A program made the position numbers and the translations under genes. A model generated the notes under the pieces. That model was not told the DNA's origin. It searched no databases and was given only the letters and a program-made list of their open reading frames with translations. This document shows positions 35,816-43,317 of a stretch of DNA of 43,317 nucleotides, in pieces. The stretch is from Clostridiales bacterium. Lineage in GTDB: Bacteria > Bacillota > Clostridia > Lachnospirales > Lachnospiraceae. The stretch's first letter is position 1. Every line of letters starts with the position of its first letter. The stretch lies in contig JAMPHY010000023.1 of the NCBI GenBank assembly GCA_023663185.1, forward strand, positions 1 to 43,317, read 5' to 3'.

Positions 35816-35825
35816 ATTATGTTAA
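35781..35825 (+). CDS. 14-codon leader ORF overlapping the spmA start
   Basis: ATG at 35781 behind AGGTGAT starts a frame encoding MNITLLKSMLFLLC, with TAA at 35823-35825. It overlaps the spmA start (35819) by 7 bp. spmA itself has no Shine-Dalgarno, only a T7 run, so translation by coupling is likely. Alternatively a -1 slip on T7 would join this frame to spmA and lengthen its N-terminus by about 13 residues. Confidence 0.45.
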   Translation: MNITLLKSMLFLLC

Positions 35826-36496
35826 ATTATATCTGGGCATTTATGATTTTAATCGGCGTCATATTCGGCGCGTTTACCGGCAATATTGAAGCGGTATCAC
35901 AGGCGGCGCTAGACTCGGCGGGAGAAGCGGTATCTTTGTGCATTACCATGATAGGCGTCACGGCATTGTGGGTGGGGCTTATGGAGATTGCCAGAAAATC
36001 TGGTCTGATTGCAAAGCTTACTAAAGGCATATCTCCATTTGTATCGTTTATGTTTCCTAATATTCCACGTAATCACCCTTCGAGAGAATACATATCCACT
36101 AATTTAATAGCCAATATTCTTGGTCTTGGCTGGGCGTGTACTCCCGCAGGCTTAAAGGCGATGGAAGAACTTGCCAAGTTAGAGGCAGAGCGTGGGAATC
36201 CAGAATATTTGCCAGACAAAACAATATCGGATAGAAAAGGCACGATACATGCCGAGAAAGGCAGCGAACTGACCGGATACAAGAAAGAACGCACCGCTTC
36301 AAAAGAGATGTGTGATTTCCTGATTTTGAATATTTCGTCATTACAGCTTATTCCAGTAAATATGATTGTATACAGGCAGCAGTACGGCAGCGTGAATCCG
36401 ACCGCAGTTATCGCTCCGGCGATTGTTGCTACATTTATCAGTACGGCGGTGGCGGTGTTGTATTGTAAGGTGAAGAAGGAGAAGCGGAGAGGGTGA
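35819..36496 (+). CDS. spmA: Spore maturation protein A (nucleoside recognition domain)
   Basis: A 225-residue membrane protein of the Gate/nucleoside-recognition family. It has the family start MLNYIWAFMILIGVIFGAFTGNIEAV, GVTALWVGLMEIARKSGLI and NIPRNHPSREYISTNLIANILGLGWACTPAG, and a C-terminal pair of helices. SpmA is needed for spore core dehydration in Bacillus together with SpmB, which is normally encoded next. Here spmB is absent downstream: a toxin-antitoxin pair follows instead. A ribosome site is missing before the ATG (see the leader ORF). Confidence 0.92.
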   Translation: MLNYIWAFMILIGVIFGAFTGNIEAVSQAALDSAGEAVSLCITMIGVTALWVGLMEIARKSGLIAKLTKGISPFVSFMFPNIPRNHPSREYISTNLIANILGLGWACTPAGLKAMEELAKLEAERGNPEYLPDKTISDRKGTIHAEKGSELTGYKKERTASKEMCDFLILNISSLQLIPVNMIVYRQQYGSVNPTAVIAPAIVATFISTAVAVLYCKVKKEKRRG

Positions 36497-36709
36497 GGTT
36501 CTTTGCTTTAATATGTTTTTGGAAGAATATTGTGGAGAATGAGTTTATAGGGTATACTAAAGAAAGTATTAACTAGATACTTACACTGAAAGCACATGTT
36601 GAACACGTTTAAAAAAAATGATATTATAAAGGAGAAAATAATATATATTGAAATTTTTATCATGATTATTGTGTCTGCAAAATAAAGTGGAAGAAGGGTG
36701 GTAATTGGT

Positions 36710-36967
36710 ATGTCAGCATTACAGAGTCAAGTAATACAATCTCTTGATGGCTTGTCAGAGGATAATCTACAATTTTTACTTGATATGATTCAACGTTTTA
36801 TGAGAAATGATAAAATGAAGGAAAAAAGTACTAATAAATCAGTAATAGTTAATAGTAGTATCCGTAGAATTGGCAGCTTAGAAGGTCAGAATCTTATTGA
36901 TGCAGACTATGATATAGATGAATGTAATGATGAGATTGCAGAAATGTTTGGGGTAAATAATATATGA
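36710..36967 (+). CDS. Antitoxin of a PIN-domain toxin-antitoxin pair
   Basis: An 85-residue protein whose stop overlaps the PIN toxin start by 4 bp (ATGA). Residues about 1-35 form a helix pair (SLDGLSEDNLQFLLDMIQRFM), as in DUF2281/RelB-like small antitoxins. The C-terminal half is acidic (DADYDIDECNDEIAEMFG), suited to neutralising a nuclease. It has no AbrB fold, unlike the vapB gene at 10985. AGAAGGGTGG lies 8 nt before the ATG at 36710, so the GTG at 36698 is not used. Confidence 0.8.
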   Translation: MSALQSQVIQSLDGLSEDNLQFLLDMIQRFMRNDKMKEKSTNKSVIVNSSIRRIGSLEGQNLIDADYDIDECNDEIAEMFGVNNI

Positions 36968-37368
36968 AAGTGTTGATAGATACACATATAGCTATTTGGG
37001 CTGTATTAAATGATTCTAGATTACCAAAGCAGGCAAAGGATATTATTCTTGATAAAGAAAATGTGATATTTTATAGTACTGCTTCTGTGTGGGAAATTAC
37101 GATAAAACATATGTTACACCCGGATAGACTTCGCATGAATGGAAATCTTTTGGAAAAAGGGTGTGAAGAAAATGGATATATTGCGCTTCCTATATTGAAT
37201 AAGCATGTTTCTGCACCAGAAACATTAAAACGGTCTAACGATGCACCAAAACATAATGATCCTTTTGATAGAATATTGATTGCTCAAGCAAAAGCAGAAA
37301 GTCTAATGTTTTTAACACACGATTCTTTGATTCCGTATTATGATGAATTATTTATTATTTCAGTTTAA
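36964..37368 (+). CDS. VapC-family PIN-domain toxin
   Basis: A 134-residue PIN-domain protein of the group that starts MKVLIDTHIAIWAV (COG3744-like). The four acidic residues D6, E44 (SVWEITIKHM), D102 (NDPFDRILIAQAKAE) and D120 (LTHDSLIPYY) are present. It likely cleaves RNA and is held inactive by the 85-residue protein encoded upstream. The group differs from the VapC at 11212. Confidence 0.92.
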   Translation: MKVLIDTHIAIWAVLNDSRLPKQAKDIILDKENVIFYSTASVWEITIKHMLHPDRLRMNGNLLEKGCEENGYIALPILNKHVSAPETLKRSNDAPKHNDPFDRILIAQAKAESLMFLTHDSLIPYYDELFIISV

Positions 37369-37436
37369 TGGATTTTATTACAATGAAACCTTGCGAAAGA
37401 TTTATAACTGGCATAATTGATTTTACAATGGAATGC

Positions 37437-37474
37437 AAAAGCAGGAATTCTTGAAACAGAGATTTCCTGCTTTT
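37437..37474 (+). terminator. Intrinsic terminator after the second toxin gene
   Basis: AAAAGCAGGAA (37437-37447) pairs perfectly with TTCCTGCTTTT (37464-37474), loop 16 nt. The A4/T4 ends suggest it can act in both directions. The rest of the 247-bp gap is AT-rich without further features except a TATAAT at 37571-37576 ahead of the GH43 gene. Confidence 0.8.
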
Positions 37475-37615
37475 ATTATATAGATTTCATATTAAATTTT
37501 ATATAAATTTTACATAACTCAAAAATCAGTTGCTTTATTGCAGTTTATCCAATATAATTTTAAAAAAAGGTATAATATTTTAAAAAATCTATAAACAGAA
37601 AGGTATGACAGTAAG

Positions 37616-38578
37616 ATGAAGAATGCAGGAAATGAATTATTGTATAACAAACCGTGGATATTGCAAAGGGCGGATCCATATATTTTAAAACATATTGACG
37701 GACAATATTATTTTACGGCATCTGTGCCGGAATATGACAGAATTGTGCTGAGAAGGGCGGATACATTAGCAGGTTTGCAGGAAGCTGAGGAAACAGAAAT
37801 CTGGCACAAGCATGAAACAGGTATTATGGGCTATCATATTTGGGCGCCTGAGCTTCACTATATTAATGGTGCATGGTATATTTATTTTGCTGCAGGTGAG
37901 AAAGAGCGTATATGGGACATACGCCCATATGTGTTAGAGTGTACGGACGAAGACCCGATTACAGGGAAATGGGTGGAAAAGGGCAAGATGGAGTGTGCGC
38001 CTGAAGATGAATTTTCTTTTCGTGCATTTTCTCTTGACGCCACCGTTTTTGAGAACAAAGGCAGATATTATTACATATGGGCGGAGAAAGTCGGAGTAGG
38101 AAGGCAGATTTCTAATTTATATATTGCGGAATTAAAGACGCCGTACCAATTAAAAACGGTGCAGGTGCTTTTGACAACGCCGGATTATGATTGGGAGCGT
38201 GTAGGCTTCTGGGTTAATGAGGGACCTGCCGTGATTAAGAGAAATGGCAGAATATTTGTTACATATTCGGCGTCGGATACAGGCGTGGCATATTGTATGG
38301 GTATGCTTACGGCGGACGAGAACTCAGATTTATTAGACCCGTTATCGTGGAAAAAAGAAAGATATCCGGTATTATGCTCTGACGATACGAGAAAAATTTA
38401 TGGACCGGGGCACAACAGCTTTACTGTGGACGAAGAGGGAAACGACGTGTTAGTTTTTCACGCGCGTACAGAAACAGAGATTGTCGGCGATCCACTATAC
38501 AATCCTAACAGGCACGCTATGCTTATGAAGATAAAGTGGGACGAGCAGGGGAGACCGGTATTTAGTTTTGACGATTAA
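37616..38578 (+). CDS. Cytoplasmic glycoside hydrolase family 43 enzyme
   Basis: A 320-residue five-bladed beta-propeller hydrolase without signal peptide. The catalytic trio is visible: base D20 in QRADPYI, pKa modulator D141 in FSLDATVF and acid E202 in VNEGPAV, along with WAPELHYINGAWYIYFAAG. GH43 enzymes cut alpha-L-arabinofuranosyl or beta-xylosyl links. The cytoplasmic place suggests it finishes imported arabino- or xylo-oligosaccharides. AAAGGTATGACAG precedes the ATG. It opens the carbohydrate locus to the right. Confidence 0.93.
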   Translation: MKNAGNELLYNKPWILQRADPYILKHIDGQYYFTASVPEYDRIVLRRADTLAGLQEAEETEIWHKHETGIMGYHIWAPELHYINGAWYIYFAAGEKERIWDIRPYVLECTDEDPITGKWVEKGKMECAPEDEFSFRAFSLDATVFENKGRYYYIWAEKVGVGRQISNLYIAELKTPYQLKTVQVLLTTPDYDWERVGFWVNEGPAVIKRNGRIFVTYSASDTGVAYCMGMLTADENSDLLDPLSWKKERYPVLCSDDTRKIYGPGHNSFTVDEEGNDVLVFHARTETEIVGDPLYNPNRHAMLMKIKWDEQGRPVFSFDD

Positions 38579-38620
38579 AATTTAGCGCATACGGATAAAA
38601 AGCTTGATTGACTTTGAAGA

Positions 38621-40600
38621 GTGAGAGGGATAGGTATACGAGAGGGAATGGAAAACAGCATCTATGATTATTTAACGGGGTTATACAATCGAAAAGGACT
38701 CTATGAGAAATTTGAAGAGCTGTCGGGCAAGGACAATATCCAATTTATGTTTTTGGACTTGGATAATTTTAAGGCGGTCAATGATGTGTACGGACATAAG
38801 GCGGGCGATAATCTTTTGGTTGCGACAGGCAATCTTTTGCAAAAATGTATACCGGAGGCTATCGTAGTGCGGCTTGGCGGAGATGAATTTGTCTTGATGA
38901 TTTTTGGAAATAAGTCCAGAGTCGAGATGGCGTATGCGGCGGACCAGATTTTACTGCAGATGAGTCAAAAAGGCAAGGAAATGGATTTCTTTACAGTAGT
39001 GTCTATGAGTATCGGAATTGTTTGGAATGCTCCCTGTGATATAAGCTTAGAACAGTTGCTCAATGAAAGTGATGCGGCAATGTACGAAGCGAAGCAAAAT
39101 GGTAAAAGCTGTTATTTATTCTACAATGATTTGGAAGAAAAATTTCTTATAGAAAAGGAAATGGAGGAAAGAGCGGAGCACGCTTTAAAGGAAAGGCAGT
39201 TTGAAATCCGTTATCAGCCTGTTTTTAATATGCAAAGCTCAAGGCTTGAACAGGCTGAGGCGTTAGTTGTATGGAGAAAAGATGACAAGACTGTTTGGGA
39301 GACAAAGGATTATAGACCGTTGTTTGAGAAAAACAGCTTTGTTAAAGCATTGGATTTCTACACCTTTGAGATGGTATGCAGGGATATAGAAGGCTTTCAT
39401 AATGCGGGAAGGACTAAGCTTAAAATCAGCGTGCAGTTGTCAAGATTGCTTTTTATGGACGATAACTTAGGAAATCGTCTGAGCGAGATTATGGAGCGGT
39501 ATAGCGTGGCTGCAAGCGAGATAGAGTTAGCGTTGGACGAGAAAGCATTTTCCTCAAGAGATGCCGACAGATTGATTGCTTCTATGGAAAAGTTAAAAAA
39601 CATGGGATTTTTTCTTTCGCTTATACATTTTGGCGAGGATTTCTCCGGTTTTCGTTATTTGAGAAGAATTCCGGTTGACGCCATTAAATTTGAAAAAGCA
39701 TACATAAAAGAAAATATACAAAATAATAGGGGAAGACAAATTATTAAGACCTTAATAAAGCTTGGCAAGGACTTGAAGCTTTTGTTAATAGCGCAGGGGA
39801 TTGTTGACAAGGAAGAGGTAATTTTCTTAAGCAGCTGCGGGTGCGATGCCGCTGCGGGAAGTTTCTACTCAGGACAGTTTTCTGCTGAAGAATATTTAGA
39901 TTATACGCAGAATCAGATTTCTGATAAAGAAATTGTAAAAAGCTTTCGTTTTAAAGAAGGGCTTTTTGATGAAAGCGGCGAGGTGGAAGGCGAAATATTG
40001 GGCGAAGGAGTGAAACTTGCTGCAGGAATCAGCGATATGTGGGGCGGCGTATTTTTTCCCGGCGGAGATATCGGGCAGAACCTTATTTGTCTTCCGGGGA
40101 GTCTGTTCGCCGGAAACAGTTATACATTGACGTTGTGGATAAAGCCTGAATATGCTTTGGAATGGACGAGCGTTATTTATATGCGTTATTTGGGTGGGTT
40201 TGCCTCGCTTGTGCCGTATCTGGGTATCGGACAGAGCGTATATAGAATCAGCGAAGATATTGATATGAATAATGGGTGGCATGATACCTTATGCCGTACC
40301 GTTGCGCTTAATAAATGGTGCTTTATTGCTGTAACATATGATTCTTTCAGCGAATCAGTCTGCTATTATATTAATGGCAGAAAGGCAGGATATCGTGTTG
40401 ATGTGCCGACTATGATATCATGCCGGCAGGTGCTTTTGGGCGGGGATCCTTTTCAGAAATCTTATAGGGGATATGTATCTGCTTTGAAAATTTATGATTG
40501 TGTCAAAACTGCCGAGGAAGTCCAGCAGCTTTATGCTTCTTTCTTTGATGAAGCGGGATTTTGCGGAGAGCGGGAGAACTTTTGGCTGGAAGTAAATTAG
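38621..40600 (+). CDS. GGDEF / degenerate EAL / LamG-like fusion protein
   Basis: A 659-residue protein with no signal peptide or membrane segment. GGDEF domain, about 12-168: FLDLDNFKAVND and GGDEF (86-90) are intact, without an RxxD inhibitory site. EAL-like domain, about 180-425: EAL is kept (213-215), but the metal and catalytic positions are changed (NxS to QLS near 272, DDFG to IHFG at 335-338, AEG to AQG near 391), so phosphodiesterase activity is unlikely. C-terminal concanavalin/LamG-like jellyroll, about 440-640: YTLTLWIKPE, NKWCFIAVTYDSFSESVCYYINGRKAG and YVSALKIYD. I infer a c-di-GMP synthase tuned by a sugar-binding module. The start is uncertain (GTG 38621 or ATG 38648). It lies between two GH43 genes, 42 nt and 19 nt away. 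Confidence 0.9.
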   Translation: MRGIGIREGMENSIYDYLTGLYNRKGLYEKFEELSGKDNIQFMFLDLDNFKAVNDVYGHKAGDNLLVATGNLLQKCIPEAIVVRLGGDEFVLMIFGNKSRVEMAYAADQILLQMSQKGKEMDFFTVVSMSIGIVWNAPCDISLEQLLNESDAAMYEAKQNGKSCYLFYNDLEEKFLIEKEMEERAEHALKERQFEIRYQPVFNMQSSRLEQAEALVVWRKDDKTVWETKDYRPLFEKNSFVKALDFYTFEMVCRDIEGFHNAGRTKLKISVQLSRLLFMDDNLGNRLSEIMERYSVAASEIELALDEKAFSSRDADRLIASMEKLKNMGFFLSLIHFGEDFSGFRYLRRIPVDAIKFEKAYIKENIQNNRGRQIIKTLIKLGKDLKLLLIAQGIVDKEEVIFLSSCGCDAAAGSFYSGQFSAEEYLDYTQNQISDKEIVKSFRFKEGLFDESGEVEGEILGEGVKLAAGISDMWGGVFFPGGDIGQNLICLPGSLFAGNSYTLTLWIKPEYALEWTSVIYMRYLGGFASLVPYLGIGQSVYRISEDIDMNNGWHDTLCRTVALNKWCFIAVTYDSFSESVCYYINGRKAGYRVDVPTMISCRQVLLGGDPFQKSYRGYVSALKIYDCVKTAEEVQQLYASFFDEAGFCGERENFWLEVN

Positions 40601-40619
40601 TATAATAGGGAGGTTTAAA

Positions 40620-42128
40620 ATGAAAGGGAAAAAATTATTGATTTGCGGAGTGGTAATTTCAGCGATTTCGCTATCCCTTGCAGGCTGTGGGAAGGTACAG
40701 GGGAAAGACGCTGCGGAAGTATCACAAGGAAATGTTGCTCTGGGAATTTCCGTGCATGATCCATCTATTGTTAAGGCAGATGGTAATTATTATATATTTG
40801 GCTCTCATATGGAAGCAGCCCAAAGCAGCGACTTAATAGAATGGAAATCCTTTGCAAGCGGCGTAAATGCAAGCAATCCGTTATTTGATAATCTTTTTAG
40901 CGATGATATGGCGGCGTTTGCTTATGTCGGTGAATATGTAGAAGGCGGGTATGCGGTATGGGCGCCGGACGTTATTTATAATAAAGCGATGGGCAAATGG
41001 GTAATGTATTTTTCTACAAGTCATGATTGGCGCACTTCCAATATATGTTTTGCAGTTGCCGATGAAATTACCGGTCCATATAGTTATGTGGATACGCTTA
41101 TCTATTCGGGATTTACCTCTAAGACAGTAGACGGCACTAATTTAAAAGAAATCATGGGTGATGACGTCAAGGTTTCTGATTATCTGCAGGCGGCGGAGTA
41201 TAATCATTTAAATTACCCCAACTGTATTGATCCGACAATTTTCTATGATAACGATGGACTTATGTGGATGGTCTATGGCTCATGGTCGGGCGGCATTTGG
41301 CTTTTGCAGATAGATGAAGAGACGGGATATCCTATTCACCCAGAAGCAGATGAAGAGGCGCATATTGACCGTTATTTCGGACAATACCTCATTGGCGGTT
41401 TACATAATTCGTGCGAAGGACCGTATATTTTCTTTGACAGCGAGAGTGGATATTATTATTTGCTGGTTTCTTATGGCGGACTTACAAGGGAAGGCGGTTA
41501 TCAGATTCGCTGCTTCCGTTCGGAGCAGGTGAACGGTCCTTATCTGGATGCTTCAGGCAGTACGTTTGGATATACGGCTAATCATTCCGGCTTAGGTGTT
41601 AAAATGATGGGGAACTATATGCTTCCGAGCCTAAAGACAGCGTATATGGCTCCCGGACACTGTTCTGCGATTGTCGATGAAGACAGTAAAAGGTATCTGG
41701 TTTACCACCAGAGATTTGACAGCGGTTCGGAATATCATGAGCCGAGGGTTCATCAAATGTTTTTGAATAAAGCCGGCTGGTTTGTTGCCGCGCCTTTTGC
41801 GACAAACGGGGAAAATCTAAAAGAGGAAGGATACTCAAATAAAGATATAGAAGGAAAATGGTATATGCTCAATCATGGAACAGATATCGGCGCAGATATC
41901 CATGAGGGCAAAGCCGTGACTTTAAAAGGCGGGACTATTTCAGGAGACGAGAGCTTTACAGGCAGCTATACCTTAGATGAAGGGACCTGCTATATGAGTA
42001 TTACGCAAGGAGATGTAACTTACGATGGAGTAATTTTGGACATGACGGACGAGGCGGGAAATGCTGTAAGGTGTTTTATGGCAGTAGGTACAAATAATGA
42101 AACAATATGGGCGGTTATGTATTTGTAA
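40620..42128 (+). CDS. Secreted GH43 lipoprotein (arabinan hydrolase type)
   Basis: A 502-residue predicted lipoprotein: signal peptide with lipobox LAGC, C23. The GH43 five-blade domain spans about 40-400, with D47 in SVHDPSI, D204 in NCIDPTIFYD and E266 in NSCEGPYIFF as the catalytic set, plus VWAPDVIYNKAMGKWVMYF. A C-terminal beta-rich domain (about 405-502, GKWYMLNHGTDI to AVMYL) resembles the accessory domain of endo-arabinanases. It likely cuts arabinan or arabinoxylan outside the membrane. GGGAGG stands 6 nt before the ATG, 19 nt after the GGDEF fusion gene, suggesting one operon. Confidence 0.93.
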   Translation: MKGKKLLICGVVISAISLSLAGCGKVQGKDAAEVSQGNVALGISVHDPSIVKADGNYYIFGSHMEAAQSSDLIEWKSFASGVNASNPLFDNLFSDDMAAFAYVGEYVEGGYAVWAPDVIYNKAMGKWVMYFSTSHDWRTSNICFAVADEITGPYSYVDTLIYSGFTSKTVDGTNLKEIMGDDVKVSDYLQAAEYNHLNYPNCIDPTIFYDNDGLMWMVYGSWSGGIWLLQIDEETGYPIHPEADEEAHIDRYFGQYLIGGLHNSCEGPYIFFDSESGYYYLLVSYGGLTREGGYQIRCFRSEQVNGPYLDASGSTFGYTANHSGLGVKMMGNYMLPSLKTAYMAPGHCSAIVDEDSKRYLVYHQRFDSGSEYHEPRVHQMFLNKAGWFVAAPFATNGENLKEEGYSNKDIEGKWYMLNHGTDIGADIHEGKAVTLKGGTISGDESFTGSYTLDEGTCYMSITQGDVTYDGVILDMTDEAGNAVRCFMAVGTNNETIWAVMYL

Positions 42129-42190
42129 ATAAGAGTTAATATAATATTTTGAAAAAAATTAAAATGTTTTAATAAAAGTTAAAATATATA

Positions 42191-42219
42191 TTGACAATTT
42201 AGGGCATACATTGTACTAT
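42191..42219 (+). promoter_or_regulatory. Promoter of the substrate-binding protein gene
   Basis: TTGACA at 42191-42196, a 17-bp spacer and TACTAT at 42214-42219 with an extended TG. It gives a leader of about 140 nt holding TGCACAA/TTGTGCA (42262-42268, 42282-42288), a possible hairpin or operator. The SBP gene is thus its own transcription unit, separate from the GH43 genes. Confidence 0.8.
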
Positions 42220-42364
42220 ATGAATAACAGATTGTATAAAAACAGAAACAATTATACATAATGCACAAAAATAAAATATACTTGTGCAAAATGCCGGCAA
42301 ATAGTATGTATACAGTTTCTGCATAGTCTGTATCAAAGATAAAAATATTATAAGGAGGTTTAGT

Positions 42365-43317
42365 ATGAAAAAGAAGTTAATTAGTGTTTTACTGGCATCA
42401 GCATTAGTTGTTTCCTGTTTAGCAGGCTGCGGAAACTCAGGAACTGATTCAACATCAAGTTCTGACGACACTAGCTCGACCGCAGGAAGTACCACCGAGA
42501 CTGACGGGGGGGGCAGTGATTCAGTTGGAGCTCAGATTACTGTGGACCAGTCCGCAACAGATAGTGTGGCAGTTGAAGGTGAATATGGCGATGCTGACAT
42601 TACCGTATTTATTTATGCACAGGATCATGAGAAAGCAGTATATCAGTCATTAATTGATAAATTTATGGAATCAACAGGAGCTAAGGTTACTTTTGAAGTA
42701 ACTACTTCTGATGAATATGGTCAAAAAATTCTTGCTTACAAAGCGGCAGGCGATATGCCTGATATTATCTATGTAGGACCTGAGGCGGTTGCATCAAATG
42801 TAGATGACGGTTACATACTTCCGTTGGATGATTATGTTTCGGAAGCTGTTATCAATGACTTATGGCCTGCAATCACATCTGCATATCGTTATGATGGAAA
42901 AGAAGCAGGCGCTGGTCCGCTCTATTGCTTGCCGAAGGATTTATCCACATTTGCATTTGCATACAATAAGACATTGTTTGATGAAGCAGGCGTAGAATAT
43001 CCTGATCCGGAAAATCCGTACACATGGGAAGAATTCCTTGAAGTATGCGGTAAATTGACGATTGATAAAGACGGCGACGGCGAAATTGATCAGTGGGGTT
43101 GTGCAAACGCACTTCAGTGGGCGCTCGATGCGTTCATCTATACAAACGGCGGTCACTTCTTAAATGATGATTATACAGAAGTTGTTATCGACGGACAGAC
43201 AGAGTTTGTTGAAGCATTCCAGTATTTTGCAGATTTAACATGTAAATATGGCGTAACGCCTACTGTTGAGCAGGATACGGCTCTTGGCGGATACCAGAGA
43301 TGGTTAGACGGACAGAT
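42365..43317 (+). CDS. ABC sugar transporter substrate-binding lipoprotein (3' end outside the window)
   Basis: The gene runs off the right edge; 317 codons are visible. It has a signal peptide with lipobox LAGC and C22, then a Ser/Thr/Asp linker (about 23-60) with a G8 tract, then the family 1 solute-binding fold: DITVFIYAQDHEKAVYQSLIDKF, ILAYKAAGDMPDIIYVG, LPLDDYVSEAV, LPKDLSTFAFAYNKTLFDEAG and YTWEEFLEVC. Such proteins bind oligosaccharides for ABC import; two permease genes are expected to follow. AAGGAGG precedes the ATG. The link with arabinan use comes from the GH43 neighbours. Confidence 0.93.
   Translation, partial: MKKKLISVLLASALVVSCLAGCGNSGTDSTSSSDDTSSTAGSTTETDGGGSDSVGAQITVDQSATDSVAVEGEYGDADITVFIYAQDHEKAVYQSLIDKFMESTGAKVTFEVTTSDEYGQKILAYKAAGDMPDIIYVGPEAVASNVDDGYILPLDDYVSEAVINDLWPAITSAYRYDGKEAGAGPLYCLPKDLSTFAFAYNKTLFDEAGVEYPDPENPYTWEEFLEVCGKLTIDKDGDGEIDQWGCANALQWALDAFIYTNGGHFLNDDYTEVVIDGQTEFVEAFQYFADLTCKYGVTPTVEQDTALGGYQRWLDGQ

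Noticed and set aside
39241-39900. Active c-di-GMP phosphodiesterase
   Set aside because: The EAL triplet is present, but the NxS, DDFG and AEG positions are changed to QLS, IHFG and AQG, so catalysis is unlikely.

Overview
The window looks like chromosomal DNA of a spore-forming, gut-type clostridium, most likely a Lachnospiraceae member. The evidence is moderate to low GC, strong Shine-Dalgarno sequences, many TTGACA-17-TATAAT promoters, spmA, a Firmicutes-type holB/ricT/rsmI cluster, LarC, YtrA-type ABC cassettes and plant-polysaccharide GH43 enzymes. This assignment is inferred from gene content; no rRNA or tRNA gene was seen.

Left part, 1-5757, is AT-rich and accessory. It holds a decayed AlbA/Schlafen-type ATP-binding regulator (minus strand), an AraC regulator with a GNAT-like protein and a DUF2000 protein, and a BlaI/M56 sensor pair behind a consensus promoter overlapped by a long palindromic operator. 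From 8961 down to 5752 (minus strand) runs a four-gene operon: membrane protein, OmpR-type response regulator, histidine kinase, small membrane protein.

From 9090 to 21524 lie mainly metabolic genes. larC sits behind a roughly 220-nt leader with a terminator/antiterminator architecture. It is followed by a VapBC module, a small zinc-ribbon protein, pyruvate kinase convergent with an AEC transporter, glycerol kinase, a GntR(YtrA)/ABC/permease/permease operon with a palindromic operator, and two PLP enzymes of sulfur amino-acid metabolism. 21635-22699 encodes a charged coiled-coil protein. 22858-25255 is a BsuBI/PstI-type restriction-modification pair whose nuclease gene is cut by one in-frame amber codon.

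From 25392 to 36496 come mscL, a CgeB-like glycosyltransferase, an HD-domain protein, and then a variant of the yaaO-tmk-yaaR-holB-ricT-yabB-rsmI cluster in which a guanylate-kinase-like gene occupies the tmk position. This cluster is broken by a long perfect hairpin and a lipoprotein of the putative glycoside hydrolase (DUF4015) type. acpP and spmA follow; spmA has no Shine-Dalgarno sequence of its own but overlaps a 14-codon leader ORF. A second PIN-domain toxin/antitoxin pair comes next.

Right end, 37616-43317, is a carbohydrate locus: a cytoplasmic GH43 enzyme, a GGDEF/degenerate-EAL protein fused to a cytoplasmic LamG-like domain, a secreted GH43 lipoprotein, and a sugar-type ABC substrate-binding lipoprotein that runs off the window. 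The proteins suggest uptake and breakdown of an arabinose-containing glycan. The diguanylate cyclase with a lectin-like domain is the most unusual protein here and may tie c-di-GMP to intracellular sugar or oligosaccharide. The larC leader RNA is the most unusual regulatory element.
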